From: Mycobacteriaceae bacterium
Lineage (GTDB): Bacteria > Actinomycetota > Actinomycetes > Mycobacteriales > Mycobacteriaceae
Direction of reading: 5' to 3'
Assembly: GCA_019749805.1 (NCBI GenBank)
Contig: JAIEPH010000058.1
Coordinates: forward strand, 1 to 64,000
DNA: 64,000 bases
In this document: positions 35,149 to 43,049 of the stretch, piece by piece
Position numbering within the stretch: position 1 is the stretch's first letter
Layout of the letters: every line of letters starts with the position of its first letter
The notes under the pieces: model-generated
Seen by the model: only the letters and a program-made list of their open reading frames with translations
What the model was told of the DNA's origin: nothing
Databases searched by the model: none
Translations under genes and position numbers: made by a program

Positions 35149-35988
35149 ATGGGAATTCGCAAGTACAAGCCGACGACCCCGGGTCGTCGCGGTGCCAGCG
35201 TCTCCGATTTCGCCGAGATCACTCGCGACCATCCGGAGAAGTCGCTGGTGCGCCCGCTGCATGGCAAGGGCGGCCGCAACGCACACGGTCGGATCACCAC
35301 GCGTCACAAGGGCGGCGGGCACAAGCGCGCCTACCGCGTGATCGACTTCCGTCGCAACGACAAGGACGGTGTCAACGCCAAGGTCGCTCACATCGAGTAC
35401 GACCCGAACCGCACCGCCAACATCGCACTGCTTCACTTCCTGGACGGCGAGAAGCGCTACATCATTGCGCCGCAGGGACTCTCACAGGGCGACGTCGTGG
35501 AGTCCGGCGCCAACGCCGACATCAAGCCCGGCAACAATCTGCCGTTGCGCAACATCCCGGCGGGCACGCTCATCCACGCGGTGGAGCTGCGGCCCGGTGG
35601 CGGAGCCAAGTTGGCGCGCTCGGCCGGTGCCAGCATCCAGCTGCTGGGTAAGGAAGGCACCTACGCCTCGCTGCGTATGCCATCCGGTGAGATCCGTCGC
35701 GTCGACGTGCGCTGCCGCGCCACCGTCGGCGAGGTCGGCAATGCCGAGCAGGCGAACATCAACTGGGGTAAGGCCGGCCGGATGCGGTGGAAGGGCAAGC
35801 GCCCGACCGTCCGTGGCGTCGTGATGAACCCGGTCGACCACCCGCACGGCGGCGGTGAGGGTAAGACCTCCGGCGGCCGTCACCCGGTCAGCCCGTGGGG
35901 TAAGCCCGAAGGGCGTACCCGCAAGTCCCACAAGCCGAGCGACAAGCTCATTGTTCGTCGCCGACGCACCGGCAAGAAGCACCGGTAG
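35149..35988 (+). CDS. rplB: 50S ribosomal protein L2
   Basis: L2 (279 aa) binds 23S rRNA near the peptidyl-transferase centre and bridges the subunits. IRKYKPTTPGRRGASVSDF, HKGGGHKRAYRVIDFRR and the C-terminal MNPVDHPHGGGEGKTSGGRH with the conserved His are all present. A 30-bp gap separates it from rplW. Confidence 0.98.
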   Translation: MGIRKYKPTTPGRRGASVSDFAEITRDHPEKSLVRPLHGKGGRNAHGRITTRHKGGGHKRAYRVIDFRRNDKDGVNAKVAHIEYDPNRTANIALLHFLDGEKRYIIAPQGLSQGDVVESGANADIKPGNNLPLRNIPAGTLIHAVELRPGGGAKLARSAGASIQLLGKEGTYASLRMPSGEIRRVDVRCRATVGEVGNAEQANINWGKAGRMRWKGKRPTVRGVVMNPVDHPHGGGEGKTSGGRHPVSPWGKPEGRTRKSHKPSDKLIVRRRRTGKKHR

Positions 35989-35997
35989 GAGTAAACG

Positions 35998-36279
35998 ATG
36001 CCACGCAGCCTCAAGAAGGGCCCGTTCGTCGACGGCCATCTGCTCAAGAAGGTCGACGTACAGAACGAGAAGAACACCAAGCAGGTCATCAAGACCTGGT
36101 CGCGTCGATCGACGATCATCCCCGACTTCATCGGGCATACCTTCGCGGTGCACGACGGCCGCAAGCATGTCCCGGTGTTCGTCACCGAGGCGATGGTCGG
36201 GCACAAGCTCGGCGAGTTCGCACCGACCCGCACGTTCAAGGGTCACATCAAGGACGACCGGAAGGCGAAGCGCCGGTAA
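35998..36279 (+). CDS. rpsS: 30S ribosomal protein S19
   Basis: S19 (93 aa) pairs with S13 in the 30S head. MPRSLKKGPFVDGHLLKKV and IGHTFAVHDGRKHVPVFVTE are diagnostic. The gene overlaps rplV by one base at TAATG. Confidence 0.98.
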   Translation: MPRSLKKGPFVDGHLLKKVDVQNEKNTKQVIKTWSRRSTIIPDFIGHTFAVHDGRKHVPVFVTEAMVGHKLGEFAPTRTFKGHIKDDRKAKRR

Positions 36280-36977
36280 TGAGTACGACGACTGAATACC
36301 CGTCTGCGGTCGCGAAGGCGCGCTTCGTGCGCATCTCGCCGACCAAGGCGCGCCGGGTCATCGACCTGGTGCGCGGTAAGTCGGTGACCGAAGCACTGGA
36401 CATTCTGCGGTGGGCGCCGCAGTCCGCCAGCGAACCGGTTGCCAAGGTCATCGCGAGTGCTGCGGCCAACGCGCAGAACAACGAAGGTCTGGATCCGACC
36501 ACCCTGGTGGTCGCCACCGTCTACGCGGACGAGGGCCCGACCGCCAAGCGCATCCGGCCGCGCGCGCAGGGCCGTGCGTTCCGGATTCGCAAGCGCACCA
36601 GCCACATCACGGTGATCGTCGAGAGCAGGCCCAGCCGCGACGGTGGACGGGGCGGTTCTTCCGCAGAGTCCGCCAGCGCAGCACGCTCGCGTCGTGCGCA
36701 GGGCAGTAAGGCCGCTGCGGCGAAGAAGACGCCGGCTGCGAAAGCTTCCGGAGCCGCCCCGGCGGCGACGTCGGACGCAGCCGAGACGACCACCGAGACC
36801 GTGACTGTGGAGACGGCGCCTGCCAAGAAGGCTTCTGGAGCCGCTCCGGCGGCGACATCAGGCACCGCGAAGAAGGCTCCGGCCAAGAAGGCGGACGCCG
36901 AAAAGGCCGCGGCGAAAACGGACGGCGAAAAAAAGACCACAGAAGCTTCTGACGAAGCGAAGGAGGGCTCGGAGTAG
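36279..36977 (+). CDS. rplV: 50S ribosomal protein L22 with long Ala/Lys-rich extension
   Basis: L22 spans the subunit to the exit-tunnel constriction. The conserved core is residues 1-115 (RFVRISPTKARRVIDLVRGK to HITVIVE). A low-complexity tail of about 115 aa rich in Ala, Lys, Thr and Glu follows, with two copies of a KASGAAPAATS-type repeat near residues 153 and 183. The total of 232 aa is about double the E. coli length. A tail occurs in mycobacteria, but this one looks long. It ends by overlapping rpsC by one base. Confidence 0.96.
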   Translation: MSTTTEYPSAVAKARFVRISPTKARRVIDLVRGKSVTEALDILRWAPQSASEPVAKVIASAAANAQNNEGLDPTTLVVATVYADEGPTAKRIRPRAQGRAFRIRKRTSHITVIVESRPSRDGGRGGSSAESASAARSRRAQGSKAAAAKKTPAAKASGAAPAATSDAAETTTETVTVETAPAKKASGAAPAATSGTAKKAPAKKADAEKAAAKTDGEKKTTEASDEAKEGSE

Positions 36978-37843
36978 TGGGCCAGAAAATCAATCCCCAC
37001 GGCTTCCGGCTCGGTATCACCACCGGCTGGAAGTCCCGGTGGTATGCCGACAAGCAGTACAAGGACTACGTCAAGGAAGACGTGGCGATCCGTCGTCTGC
37101 TTGCCACCGGTCTGGAGCGTGCCGGCATCGCCGACGTGGAAATCGAGCGCACCCGCGACCGGGTCCGCGTCGATATCCACACCGCGCGTCCCGGCATCGT
37201 CATCGGCCGCCGCGGCACCGAGGCTGACCGCATCCGCGCCGACCTGGAGAAGCTGACCGGCAAGCAGGTCCAGTTGAACATCCTCGAGGTGAAGAACCCC
37301 GAGTCGCAGGCTCAGTTGGTGGCTCAGGGTGTTGCCGAGCAGTTGAGCAACCGCGTCGCGTTCCGTCGCGCCATGCGCAAGGCAATCCAGTCCGCGATGC
37401 GCCAGCCGAATGTCAAGGGCATCCGGGTGCAGTGCTCGGGCCGTCTTGGCGGCGCCGAGATGAGCCGCTCGGAGTTCTACCGCGAAGGCCGGGTGCCGCT
37501 GCACACGCTGCGTGCGGACATCGATTACGGGCTGTACGAAGCCAAGACGACCTTCGGTCGTATCGGTGTGAAGGTCTGGATCTACAAGGGCGACATCGTC
37601 GGCGGCAAGCGCGAGCTCACCGCCGCGGCTCCGGCAGGCGCGGATCGTCCGCGTCGCGAGCGCCCGTCGGGCACCCGTCCGCGCCGCAGTGGCGCATCGG
37701 GTACCACCGCGACGAGCACTGAGGCCGGTCGCGCCGCATCGGGTACCGAAGAGGCACCCGCCGCCGCGGAGGCGACGGCAGGCACCGAGGCCGCCGCCGG
37801 CGAGGCAGTGTCGTCTCAGCCCACGGAAACCACGGAGAGCTAG
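36977..37843 (+). CDS. rpsC: 30S ribosomal protein S3
   Basis: S3 (288 aa) lines the mRNA entry channel. The KH domain is visible (RPGIVIGRRGTEADRIRADL), followed by IKGD-type C-terminal core YKGDIVGGKREL. Beyond about residue 215 there is an Arg/Ala/Thr/Glu-rich tail typical of actinobacteria. The GTG start overlaps rplV. Confidence 0.98.
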   Translation: MGQKINPHGFRLGITTGWKSRWYADKQYKDYVKEDVAIRRLLATGLERAGIADVEIERTRDRVRVDIHTARPGIVIGRRGTEADRIRADLEKLTGKQVQLNILEVKNPESQAQLVAQGVAEQLSNRVAFRRAMRKAIQSAMRQPNVKGIRVQCSGRLGGAEMSRSEFYREGRVPLHTLRADIDYGLYEAKTTFGRIGVKVWIYKGDIVGGKRELTAAAPAGADRPRRERPSGTRPRRSGASGTTATSTEAGRAASGTEEAPAAAEATAGTEAAAGEAVSSQPTETTES

Positions 37844-37845
37844 CC

Positions 37846-38262
37846 ATGTTGATTCCCCGTAAAGTCAAGCACCGCAAGCAACATCACCCGAGGCAGCGCG
37901 GCATCGCCAGTGGCGGCACCTCGGTGAGCTTCGGTGACTACGGCATCCAGGCGCTGGAACACGCATATATCACCAACCGGCAGATCGAGTCCGCTCGTAT
38001 CGCCATCAACCGGCACATCAAGCGTGGCGGCAAGGTGTGGATCAACATCTTCCCCGACCGTCCGCTGACCAAGAAGCCCGCCGAAACCCGCATGGGTTCG
38101 GGTAAGGGTTCGCCGGAGTGGTGGGTGGCCAACGTCAAGCCGGGTCGCGTGCTCTTCGAGCTGAGCTACCCCGATGAGAAGACCGCGCGCGAGGCGCTGA
38201 CCCGCGCGATCCACAAGCTGCCGATCAAGGCACGCATCGTTACCCGAGAGGAGCACTTCTGA
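37846..38262 (+). CDS. rplP: 50S ribosomal protein L16
   Basis: L16 (138 aa) helps shape the A-site side of the 50S subunit. MLIPRKVKHRKQHHPRQRG and RPLTKKPAETRMGSGKGSPE are hallmark motifs. It starts 2 bp after rpsC and overlaps rpmC by one base. Confidence 0.98.
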   Translation: MLIPRKVKHRKQHHPRQRGIASGGTSVSFGDYGIQALEHAYITNRQIESARIAINRHIKRGGKVWINIFPDRPLTKKPAETRMGSGKGSPEWWVANVKPGRVLFELSYPDEKTAREALTRAIHKLPIKARIVTREEHF

Positions 38263-38495
38263 TGGCTGTGGGAGTGACGCCGGGCGAACTTCGCGAATTG
38301 ACCGACGATGAGTTGAAGGAGAAGCTGCGCGAGTCGAAGGAAGAGCTGTTCAACCTGCGCTTCCAGATGGCGACCGGACAGCTGGCCAACAACCGTCGAC
38401 TTCGCACGGTGCGCCAGGAAATCGCGCGCGTGTACACCGTGTTGCGTGAACGTGAGTTGGGCCTGGCATCCGGGCCCGTAGGTGAGGATTCGTAA
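38262..38495 (+). CDS. rpmC: 50S ribosomal protein L29
   Basis: L29 (77 aa) is a small helical protein at the tunnel exit. ELRELTDDELKEKLRESKEE and LRTVRQEIARVYTVLRERE form its two helices. It overlaps both neighbours by one base. Confidence 0.98.
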   Translation: MAVGVTPGELRELTDDELKEKLRESKEELFNLRFQMATGQLANNRRLRTVRQEIARVYTVLRERELGLASGPVGEDS

Positions 38496-38806
38496 TGGCA
38501 GATACTCAGGCTTCCAAAGGAAAAGGGCCGAAGCACACTCCTCGTGCCGAGGAGAATCGCGGCCGCCGCAAGACGGTCATCGGCTACGTGGTGAGCGACA
38601 AGATGCAGAAGACCATCGTGGTCGAACTGGAATCGCGCAAGAGTCATCCGCTCTACGGCAAGATCATCCGGACCACCACCAAGGTCAAGGCACACGACGA
38701 GAAGGGCGACGCCGGCATCGGCGATCGCGTTTCGCTGATGGAGACGCGTCCGCTGTCGGCGACCAAGCGCTGGCGGCTCGTCGAGGTCCTCGAAAAGGCG
38801 AAGTAG
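38495..38806 (+). CDS. rpsQ: 30S ribosomal protein S17
   Basis: S17 (103 aa) is a primary 16S rRNA-binding OB-fold protein. VIGYVVSDKMQKTIVVELES and HPLYGKIIRTTTKVKAHDE are conserved; a basic N-terminal extension of about 25 aa precedes them. It is the last gene of this operon and is followed by a terminator. In M. tuberculosis the next gene is an arylsulfatase, here displaced by about 22 kb. Confidence 0.98.
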   Translation: MADTQASKGKGPKHTPRAEENRGRRKTVIGYVVSDKMQKTIVVELESRKSHPLYGKIIRTTTKVKAHDEKGDAGIGDRVSLMETRPLSATKRWRLVEVLEKAK

Positions 38807-38822
38807 CCCCACACACCCGAGA

Positions 38823-38858
38823 GGTCCCCCGCGCCCCTGCGTGGCCGGGGGCCCTTTT
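38823..38858 (+). terminator. Intrinsic terminator after rpsQ
   Basis: CCCCCG (38826-38831) pairs with CGGGGG (38846-38851), extended by two further base pairs across one mismatch, and is followed by TTTT. It ends the S10 operon 17 bp after the rpsQ stop. Confidence 0.85.
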
Positions 38859-38902
38859 GGCATTCGGCCAAGCGGCGAATACCGAGCTCAACTGCGATGC
38901 GT

Positions 38903-38939
38903 TTGAAGAGTGCGACGGTTTGGCTAAACTGCCCCCGGA
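38903..38939 (+). promoter_or_regulatory. Leaderless promoter of the first BcsB-like gene
   Basis: TTGAAG (38903-38908), 16 bp, TAAACT (38925-38930), then 8 nt to ATG 38939. No ribosome-binding site is present, so transcription probably starts at the A of the ATG. Confidence 0.65.
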
Positions 38940-40885
38940 TGAGGCTGGGAACTGAATTCTTCAAGCGCGCCATTGCCATCGGTGTGACCGTCGTCGCTTT
39001 CCAAACGGTCAATTTCGGCACACCCGTCGTACACGCCGCACCCGGCGATGCCGGACAGGTGGCAGATGCGCCGACGTTGAGCCTGACGACGCTGGGCGCT
39101 GACACCGACATCGCGCTGCACGGCCTGCAGGGAACACAGACCATCACCGTGCCGGTGCCGAAAGGCCTGACGCCCGGAGCGTTGACCGCAGACGTCGAGT
39201 TGCCGCCATACGTTCGGGGTGGAACCCTCATCGTCACCCAGGATCGCCGCACGCTCTCGCGTATCGAACTGCTGGCCGCGGAGAACACGCCGCTGTCGAT
39301 TCCGTTGACAGGAGCACGCATTGTCGACGACACCGTGACGTTCACCGTGCGCAGCCGGCTGCTGCCCGAAGAGGGCGACTGCCTCTATGATCCGACGATT
39401 CCGCTGCAGCTTTCCGATGCGGCGATCGACTACACCGGCAAGGAGTCGGCGCCCACCATGGTCGCCGACTTCCTGCCAACCGTGCTGGAAAGGATGACGA
39501 TCTTCGTCCCGCAGCAGCCGACAGCCGCGGAATCCGATGCGGCCGTTCAGTTGACGACGGCCGTGGTCAATCGATACGGCACGCAGAACACCGAAATCGA
39601 CGTCGCGCCGCGCGACGACGACGAGACGGCGCCGCCTTCGGCTCCGCTGGAACGCAACGTTGTCATCGGAGAGGGATCGGACTCGGCTGTTTCGTTGCAG
39701 AACGGGGACGGAGGTGTGCCCGCTCTGCATATCACCGGGAAGGCGGAGGATCTGGCGAACCAGGTTCGACTGCTCAGCAGTGACCTCTCCGAGCTGGCGC
39801 TGTCTGCGAAAGTGGTTACCGGGCAGATCAACTCGGCACATGCGCCGCCTGCCAGCCCCGCCACGATGAAGGACCTCGGCCAGCCCGGGGTGAGCGCGAC
39901 GGCATTCAAACCGCAGGTGGTGGTCGGCCTTGACCAGACCCGTCTCGGACAGGCCATCCATGACCTGCGCGTGCAGTTGAAGGGGTCGTACACACCACTG
40001 CCGCCCACCGTAGGTGGCCAGGTGCTGGTATCGATCGACGGTGAACCGATCGATCAGTGGGCGGCCGACTCCACCGGTACGATCGACCGCTCGATCAGCA
40101 TTCCGCAGTCCGAACTCCGGCGCGACACCAAGCTTTCGGTCGCTGTCGACATCGCAGGTGATGTCGGACGGTGCGGCGACTTCCAACCCGTCACCTTGAA
40201 GGTCGACGACGACACCACCATCGAGAGCACTCCCGCGGACCCCCCCGATCCCGCCGGATTCCAGTCGATCCCTCAGGCGCTGATGCCCAAGGTTCAGGTG
40301 GGCGTCGAACCGGAGTCGTTTGAGGACACCGCGCGTGCCGTCTCGATCATGGAAGGGCTGCAGCGACTCAGCGGGCCACGCTTAGCCAGCGAGGTGGTGC
40401 CTTTGGACAGCGCGATCGACAGCCGGTCACCGGCCATCCTGATCTCGGCAGACGCCTGGGACAACGACAAACTCGTTCCGCCGGTACGCAGTTCGGCGGA
40501 TGGGACGCTCGAAGTCCAACGCGTCGGCGGGGGAGGCCCGGCAACCCTGAAACTTGATCCGTCGACATCATTCGGATCTCTCCAAGTCGGCCGCGACGGC
40601 GACCGGACCGTACTGTTCGCGACGTCGGAAAGCGCGCCGGAGCAACTCGATTCGCTTCTCGACTGGCTGGACAGCGATACGCGTCGGTGGGCCGGACTGG
40701 ACGGGACGGCGGCCATCTCACTTCCCGACCGCGAGCCGGTGACCGTCGACACCGATGCGGCGGCACCACCGGTCGCTGCCGAAGACAGTGGCAACAGCGT
40801 GTACTGGTGGATCGCCGCGTGTGCGGGATTGGCAATCGGCGGGGGCGGTGTCGCGATGGCGATGCTCCGACGGCGGCGCGGCTGA
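38939..40885 (+). CDS. BcsB-like exported, membrane-anchored protein 1
   Basis: A 648-aa protein with an N-terminal signal sequence (about 1-35), a large beta-rich extracytoplasmic region, one C-terminal TM helix (WWIAACAGLAIGGGGVAMAML) and a short Arg-rich cytosolic tail. This architecture and blocks such as YTGKESAPTMVADFLPTVLE and LPPYVRGGTLIVTQDRRTLS resemble cellulose-synthase subunit BcsB. A paralogue (45529-47565) shares them. BcsB guides nascent glucan across the periplasm; no BcsA is encoded here, so the partner synthase is unknown. Assignment to the family is moderately sure, function is inference. Confidence 0.7.
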   Translation: MRLGTEFFKRAIAIGVTVVAFQTVNFGTPVVHAAPGDAGQVADAPTLSLTTLGADTDIALHGLQGTQTITVPVPKGLTPGALTADVELPPYVRGGTLIVTQDRRTLSRIELLAAENTPLSIPLTGARIVDDTVTFTVRSRLLPEEGDCLYDPTIPLQLSDAAIDYTGKESAPTMVADFLPTVLERMTIFVPQQPTAAESDAAVQLTTAVVNRYGTQNTEIDVAPRDDDETAPPSAPLERNVVIGEGSDSAVSLQNGDGGVPALHITGKAEDLANQVRLLSSDLSELALSAKVVTGQINSAHAPPASPATMKDLGQPGVSATAFKPQVVVGLDQTRLGQAIHDLRVQLKGSYTPLPPTVGGQVLVSIDGEPIDQWAADSTGTIDRSISIPQSELRRDTKLSVAVDIAGDVGRCGDFQPVTLKVDDDTTIESTPADPPDPAGFQSIPQALMPKVQVGVEPESFEDTARAVSIMEGLQRLSGPRLASEVVPLDSAIDSRSPAILISADAWDNDKLVPPVRSSADGTLEVQRVGGGGPATLKLDPSTSFGSLQVGRDGDRTVLFATSESAPEQLDSLLDWLDSDTRRWAGLDGTAAISLPDREPVTVDTDAAAPPVAAEDSGNSVYWWIAACAGLAIGGGGVAMAMLRRRRG

Positions 40886-40892
40886 AGCCGAC

Positions 40893-42290
40893 TCAACCCT
40901 TGATCAAGCCGGACTCGAGATAGTCACGATCGGTGTTCACCTGCCATGGGTCGACGTTCGCACCGAAGTACTGAGCCACACTTCGCAGGGCGCTGAGCAT
41001 GGCATGATCCTGGTTGTCGTAGTGGTGCATGCCATTTCGTCCCATTGGGTGTAGCGACGGATGGATGCGACGCAGGTAGTCGCGGATGGTGGCGACGCTT
41101 TGTTCGCGTGCCGGGTCGTTGATCGGATAGGCGAACTGTGAGCGGACGAACGTGCAGTAGTCGAGGGCGGAACCGTCGACGCCGAGCGTACGGAGGTCCT
41201 GTTCGACGATGTCGCCGAGGCTTTCGTCGCTCACCACCCACAGATCGTCGCTGGGCTCGGTGTAGTACTCGAGGCCGAGGTAGGTGCCGTTCCAGTTGGC
41301 TGGGGCCAGTGCGCTCGACCATCGTCGGTAGTTCTGGATCCGACCCACGCGAAACTCTTTACCCGGCGTGTATACCCAGTTGTACGGAATGTCGTGATGC
41401 TCTTTCAGAGCGACGGCGACGGTGATCACCGAGCGGTGCTTGAGCGATGCGGCGATCTCCCGAATGCGTTTCGGCGGTGCCGGTTCCAGATTTTCGATGA
41501 GCAACCGCAACGGCATGCTCGAGAATACCGTGTCTCCGGACGCGGTCTCGCCGTTCTGTAGCTCGACCGTCCAGGTTCTGCCGACGTGCCGGACGCTTGC
41601 GACGTAGGAGTTGAGTGAGGGAACCACGCCAAACCCCGCCAAAGTCGCCGCAGCGGCTTCCCAGAGCTGGCCGGGTCCATACTTGGGATATCGGAAGGCG
41701 TCCTCGGCCCTGGGAATCTCTTCACGCGGTGTGCGCCAAGATATCGGCTTGATTCTCTGATGCGCCCAGTCGCTCGCCAGGGTCCCGGGATCGGCGAGCC
41801 ACGTCTTGCGGACATACCCATCGAAGAAGACTTCGTACCAGTGACGGCCGAACTGTTCTGTGCCCCAGTCTCGGAAACTCGACAACTCGTCCGTCGAACG
41901 TATCCGGCTTTGCAGCCTGGACCACAAGAAGTTTGTGAGGCCGCGCATACCGCTCCGGAAACCCAGCTGCGAGATCAGATCACGTCCGACAAGTGGGTAC
42001 CGCACATACCGGCCGTCGACAAGCATGGCGGAACGCCGACGGACCGAGAGCCACTGATCGTCGGGAAGCAAAGACCGCCACAGGTCGGAGATCTCTTCGC
42101 TTCTGGTGAAGAACCGATGACCGCCGGGGTCGACGCGCCAATCGCCTTCGGTGGGCGTGCGCGCCAGGCCGCCGACGTGTGCCGACGCCTCGAAGATGCG
42201 AGGTGTCACCCCTCTCTTCACCAGTTCGAGAGCGGCGGTGAGGCCCGCGGGTCCAGCGCCGATGATCAACGGATTCCGGGTCGACGCCAC
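40893..42290 (-). CDS. FAD-dependent UGM/amine-oxidase-like protein
   Basis: A 465-aa flavoprotein with dinucleotide-binding motif LIIGAGPAGLTAALELVKRG (about 8-27) and the second FAD block ARTPTEGDWRVDPGGHRFF. C-terminal GRNGMHHYDNQDHAM resembles the FAD-contact region of UDP-galactopyranose mutase and related enzymes. It may isomerise or oxidise a sugar nucleotide or lipid-linked sugar for the local polysaccharide. The GTG start is 7 bp after the prenyltransferase-like gene, indicating an operon. The exact reaction cannot be read. Confidence 0.78.
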   Translation of the reverse strand: MASTRNPLIIGAGPAGLTAALELVKRGVTPRIFEASAHVGGLARTPTEGDWRVDPGGHRFFTRSEEISDLWRSLLPDDQWLSVRRRSAMLVDGRYVRYPLVGRDLISQLGFRSGMRGLTNFLWSRLQSRIRSTDELSSFRDWGTEQFGRHWYEVFFDGYVRKTWLADPGTLASDWAHQRIKPISWRTPREEIPRAEDAFRYPKYGPGQLWEAAAATLAGFGVVPSLNSYVASVRHVGRTWTVELQNGETASGDTVFSSMPLRLLIENLEPAPPKRIREIAASLKHRSVITVAVALKEHHDIPYNWVYTPGKEFRVGRIQNYRRWSSALAPANWNGTYLGLEYYTEPSDDLWVVSDESLGDIVEQDLRTLGVDGSALDYCTFVRSQFAYPINDPAREQSVATIRDYLRRIHPSLHPMGRNGMHHYDNQDHAMLSALRSVAQYFGANVDPWQVNTDRDYLESGLIKG

Positions 42291-42297
42291 GGCGGGG

Positions 42298-42951
42298 CTA
42301 CCGGCCCCTCAGCTGCGGAAAGCGCCGGTGGTCGGCGATGAGATCGTCGATGTCCTGCGCGGTCAGGTCGTTGAGGGGCGTGGACAGAAAGACCAGTTGG
42401 GCGTATTGGCTTTGCAGTGGCAGGAATCCGCTCAGCAGTGGTTCGGGTGTGGTCCGGATGACCATGTCGACGTCGTCGATGTCGAGTGCGGCGCTGATGT
42501 CGCACCCTTCGTGCCGGGCGCGCTGTTGTGCGGTGCGCAGCTCGTCGTAGGCGTCATAAGCCGCAAGGATGTTGATGCGAAAGTCGCTCCCGTGCATCGC
42601 GTGTTCCAGGTCTTGTGCCGCAGCAAGGTACTTGTGCGGCAACGCATTCCGATCACCATGCAACTTGAAACTGCATTTGGCCTTATCGAAATGGGCGGGA
42701 AGCAGCGTCGCAAAGAAGTGTATCGACGCCGCATACACGGGTTCCAGTTCGGTGCAATCCCGCGCGAGATTCGCGCGACTGAGGTTGTACACCGTCACGG
42801 TCTGCACCCCGTGACGCTGCAGCGTCAGCAGAATCTCGGTCACCTTCTCCGCACCGCGGTGGTACGCAACTGACAGCGTGGTTTCGTTGCTCTGTGCCCA
42901 ACGCCGCAAGCCGTCGGGAATCAGGCCTACATGCGCCGGCTCGACACCCAC
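42298..42951 (-). CDS. Divergent cis-prenyltransferase (UppS-like)
   Basis: A homologue of undecaprenyl diphosphate synthase (217 aa). HVGLIPDGLRRWA corresponds to the H-V-MDGNGRWA active-site block and keeps the catalytic Asp. VYNLSRANLAR matches the YxFSxENWxR motif. VDMVIRTTPEPLLSGFLPLQ matches the RTGGExRxSxFL substrate region but lacks its Gly-Gly and an Arg. It may make a polyprenyl carrier for the local polysaccharide, or may be an inactive paralogue. GTG 42951 was chosen for a GGTGGGGG site 6 nt ahead; TTG 42996 is also open. Confidence 0.8.
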   Translation of the reverse strand: MGVEPAHVGLIPDGLRRWAQSNETTLSVAYHRGAEKVTEILLTLQRHGVQTVTVYNLSRANLARDCTELEPVYAASIHFFATLLPAHFDKAKCSFKLHGDRNALPHKYLAAAQDLEHAMHGSDFRINILAAYDAYDELRTAQQRARHEGCDISAALDIDDVDMVIRTTPEPLLSGFLPLQSQYAQLVFLSTPLNDLTAQDIDDLIADHRRFPQLRGR

Positions 42952-43049
42952 CAGAAAACCCCCACCGACAACCTCCCAATGCGGAATGTAGCCCAAACTC
43001 CACTTGCTGCACAGGCAACTGCGAAATCGCCTTTTCTAGCCGCCGTGGC

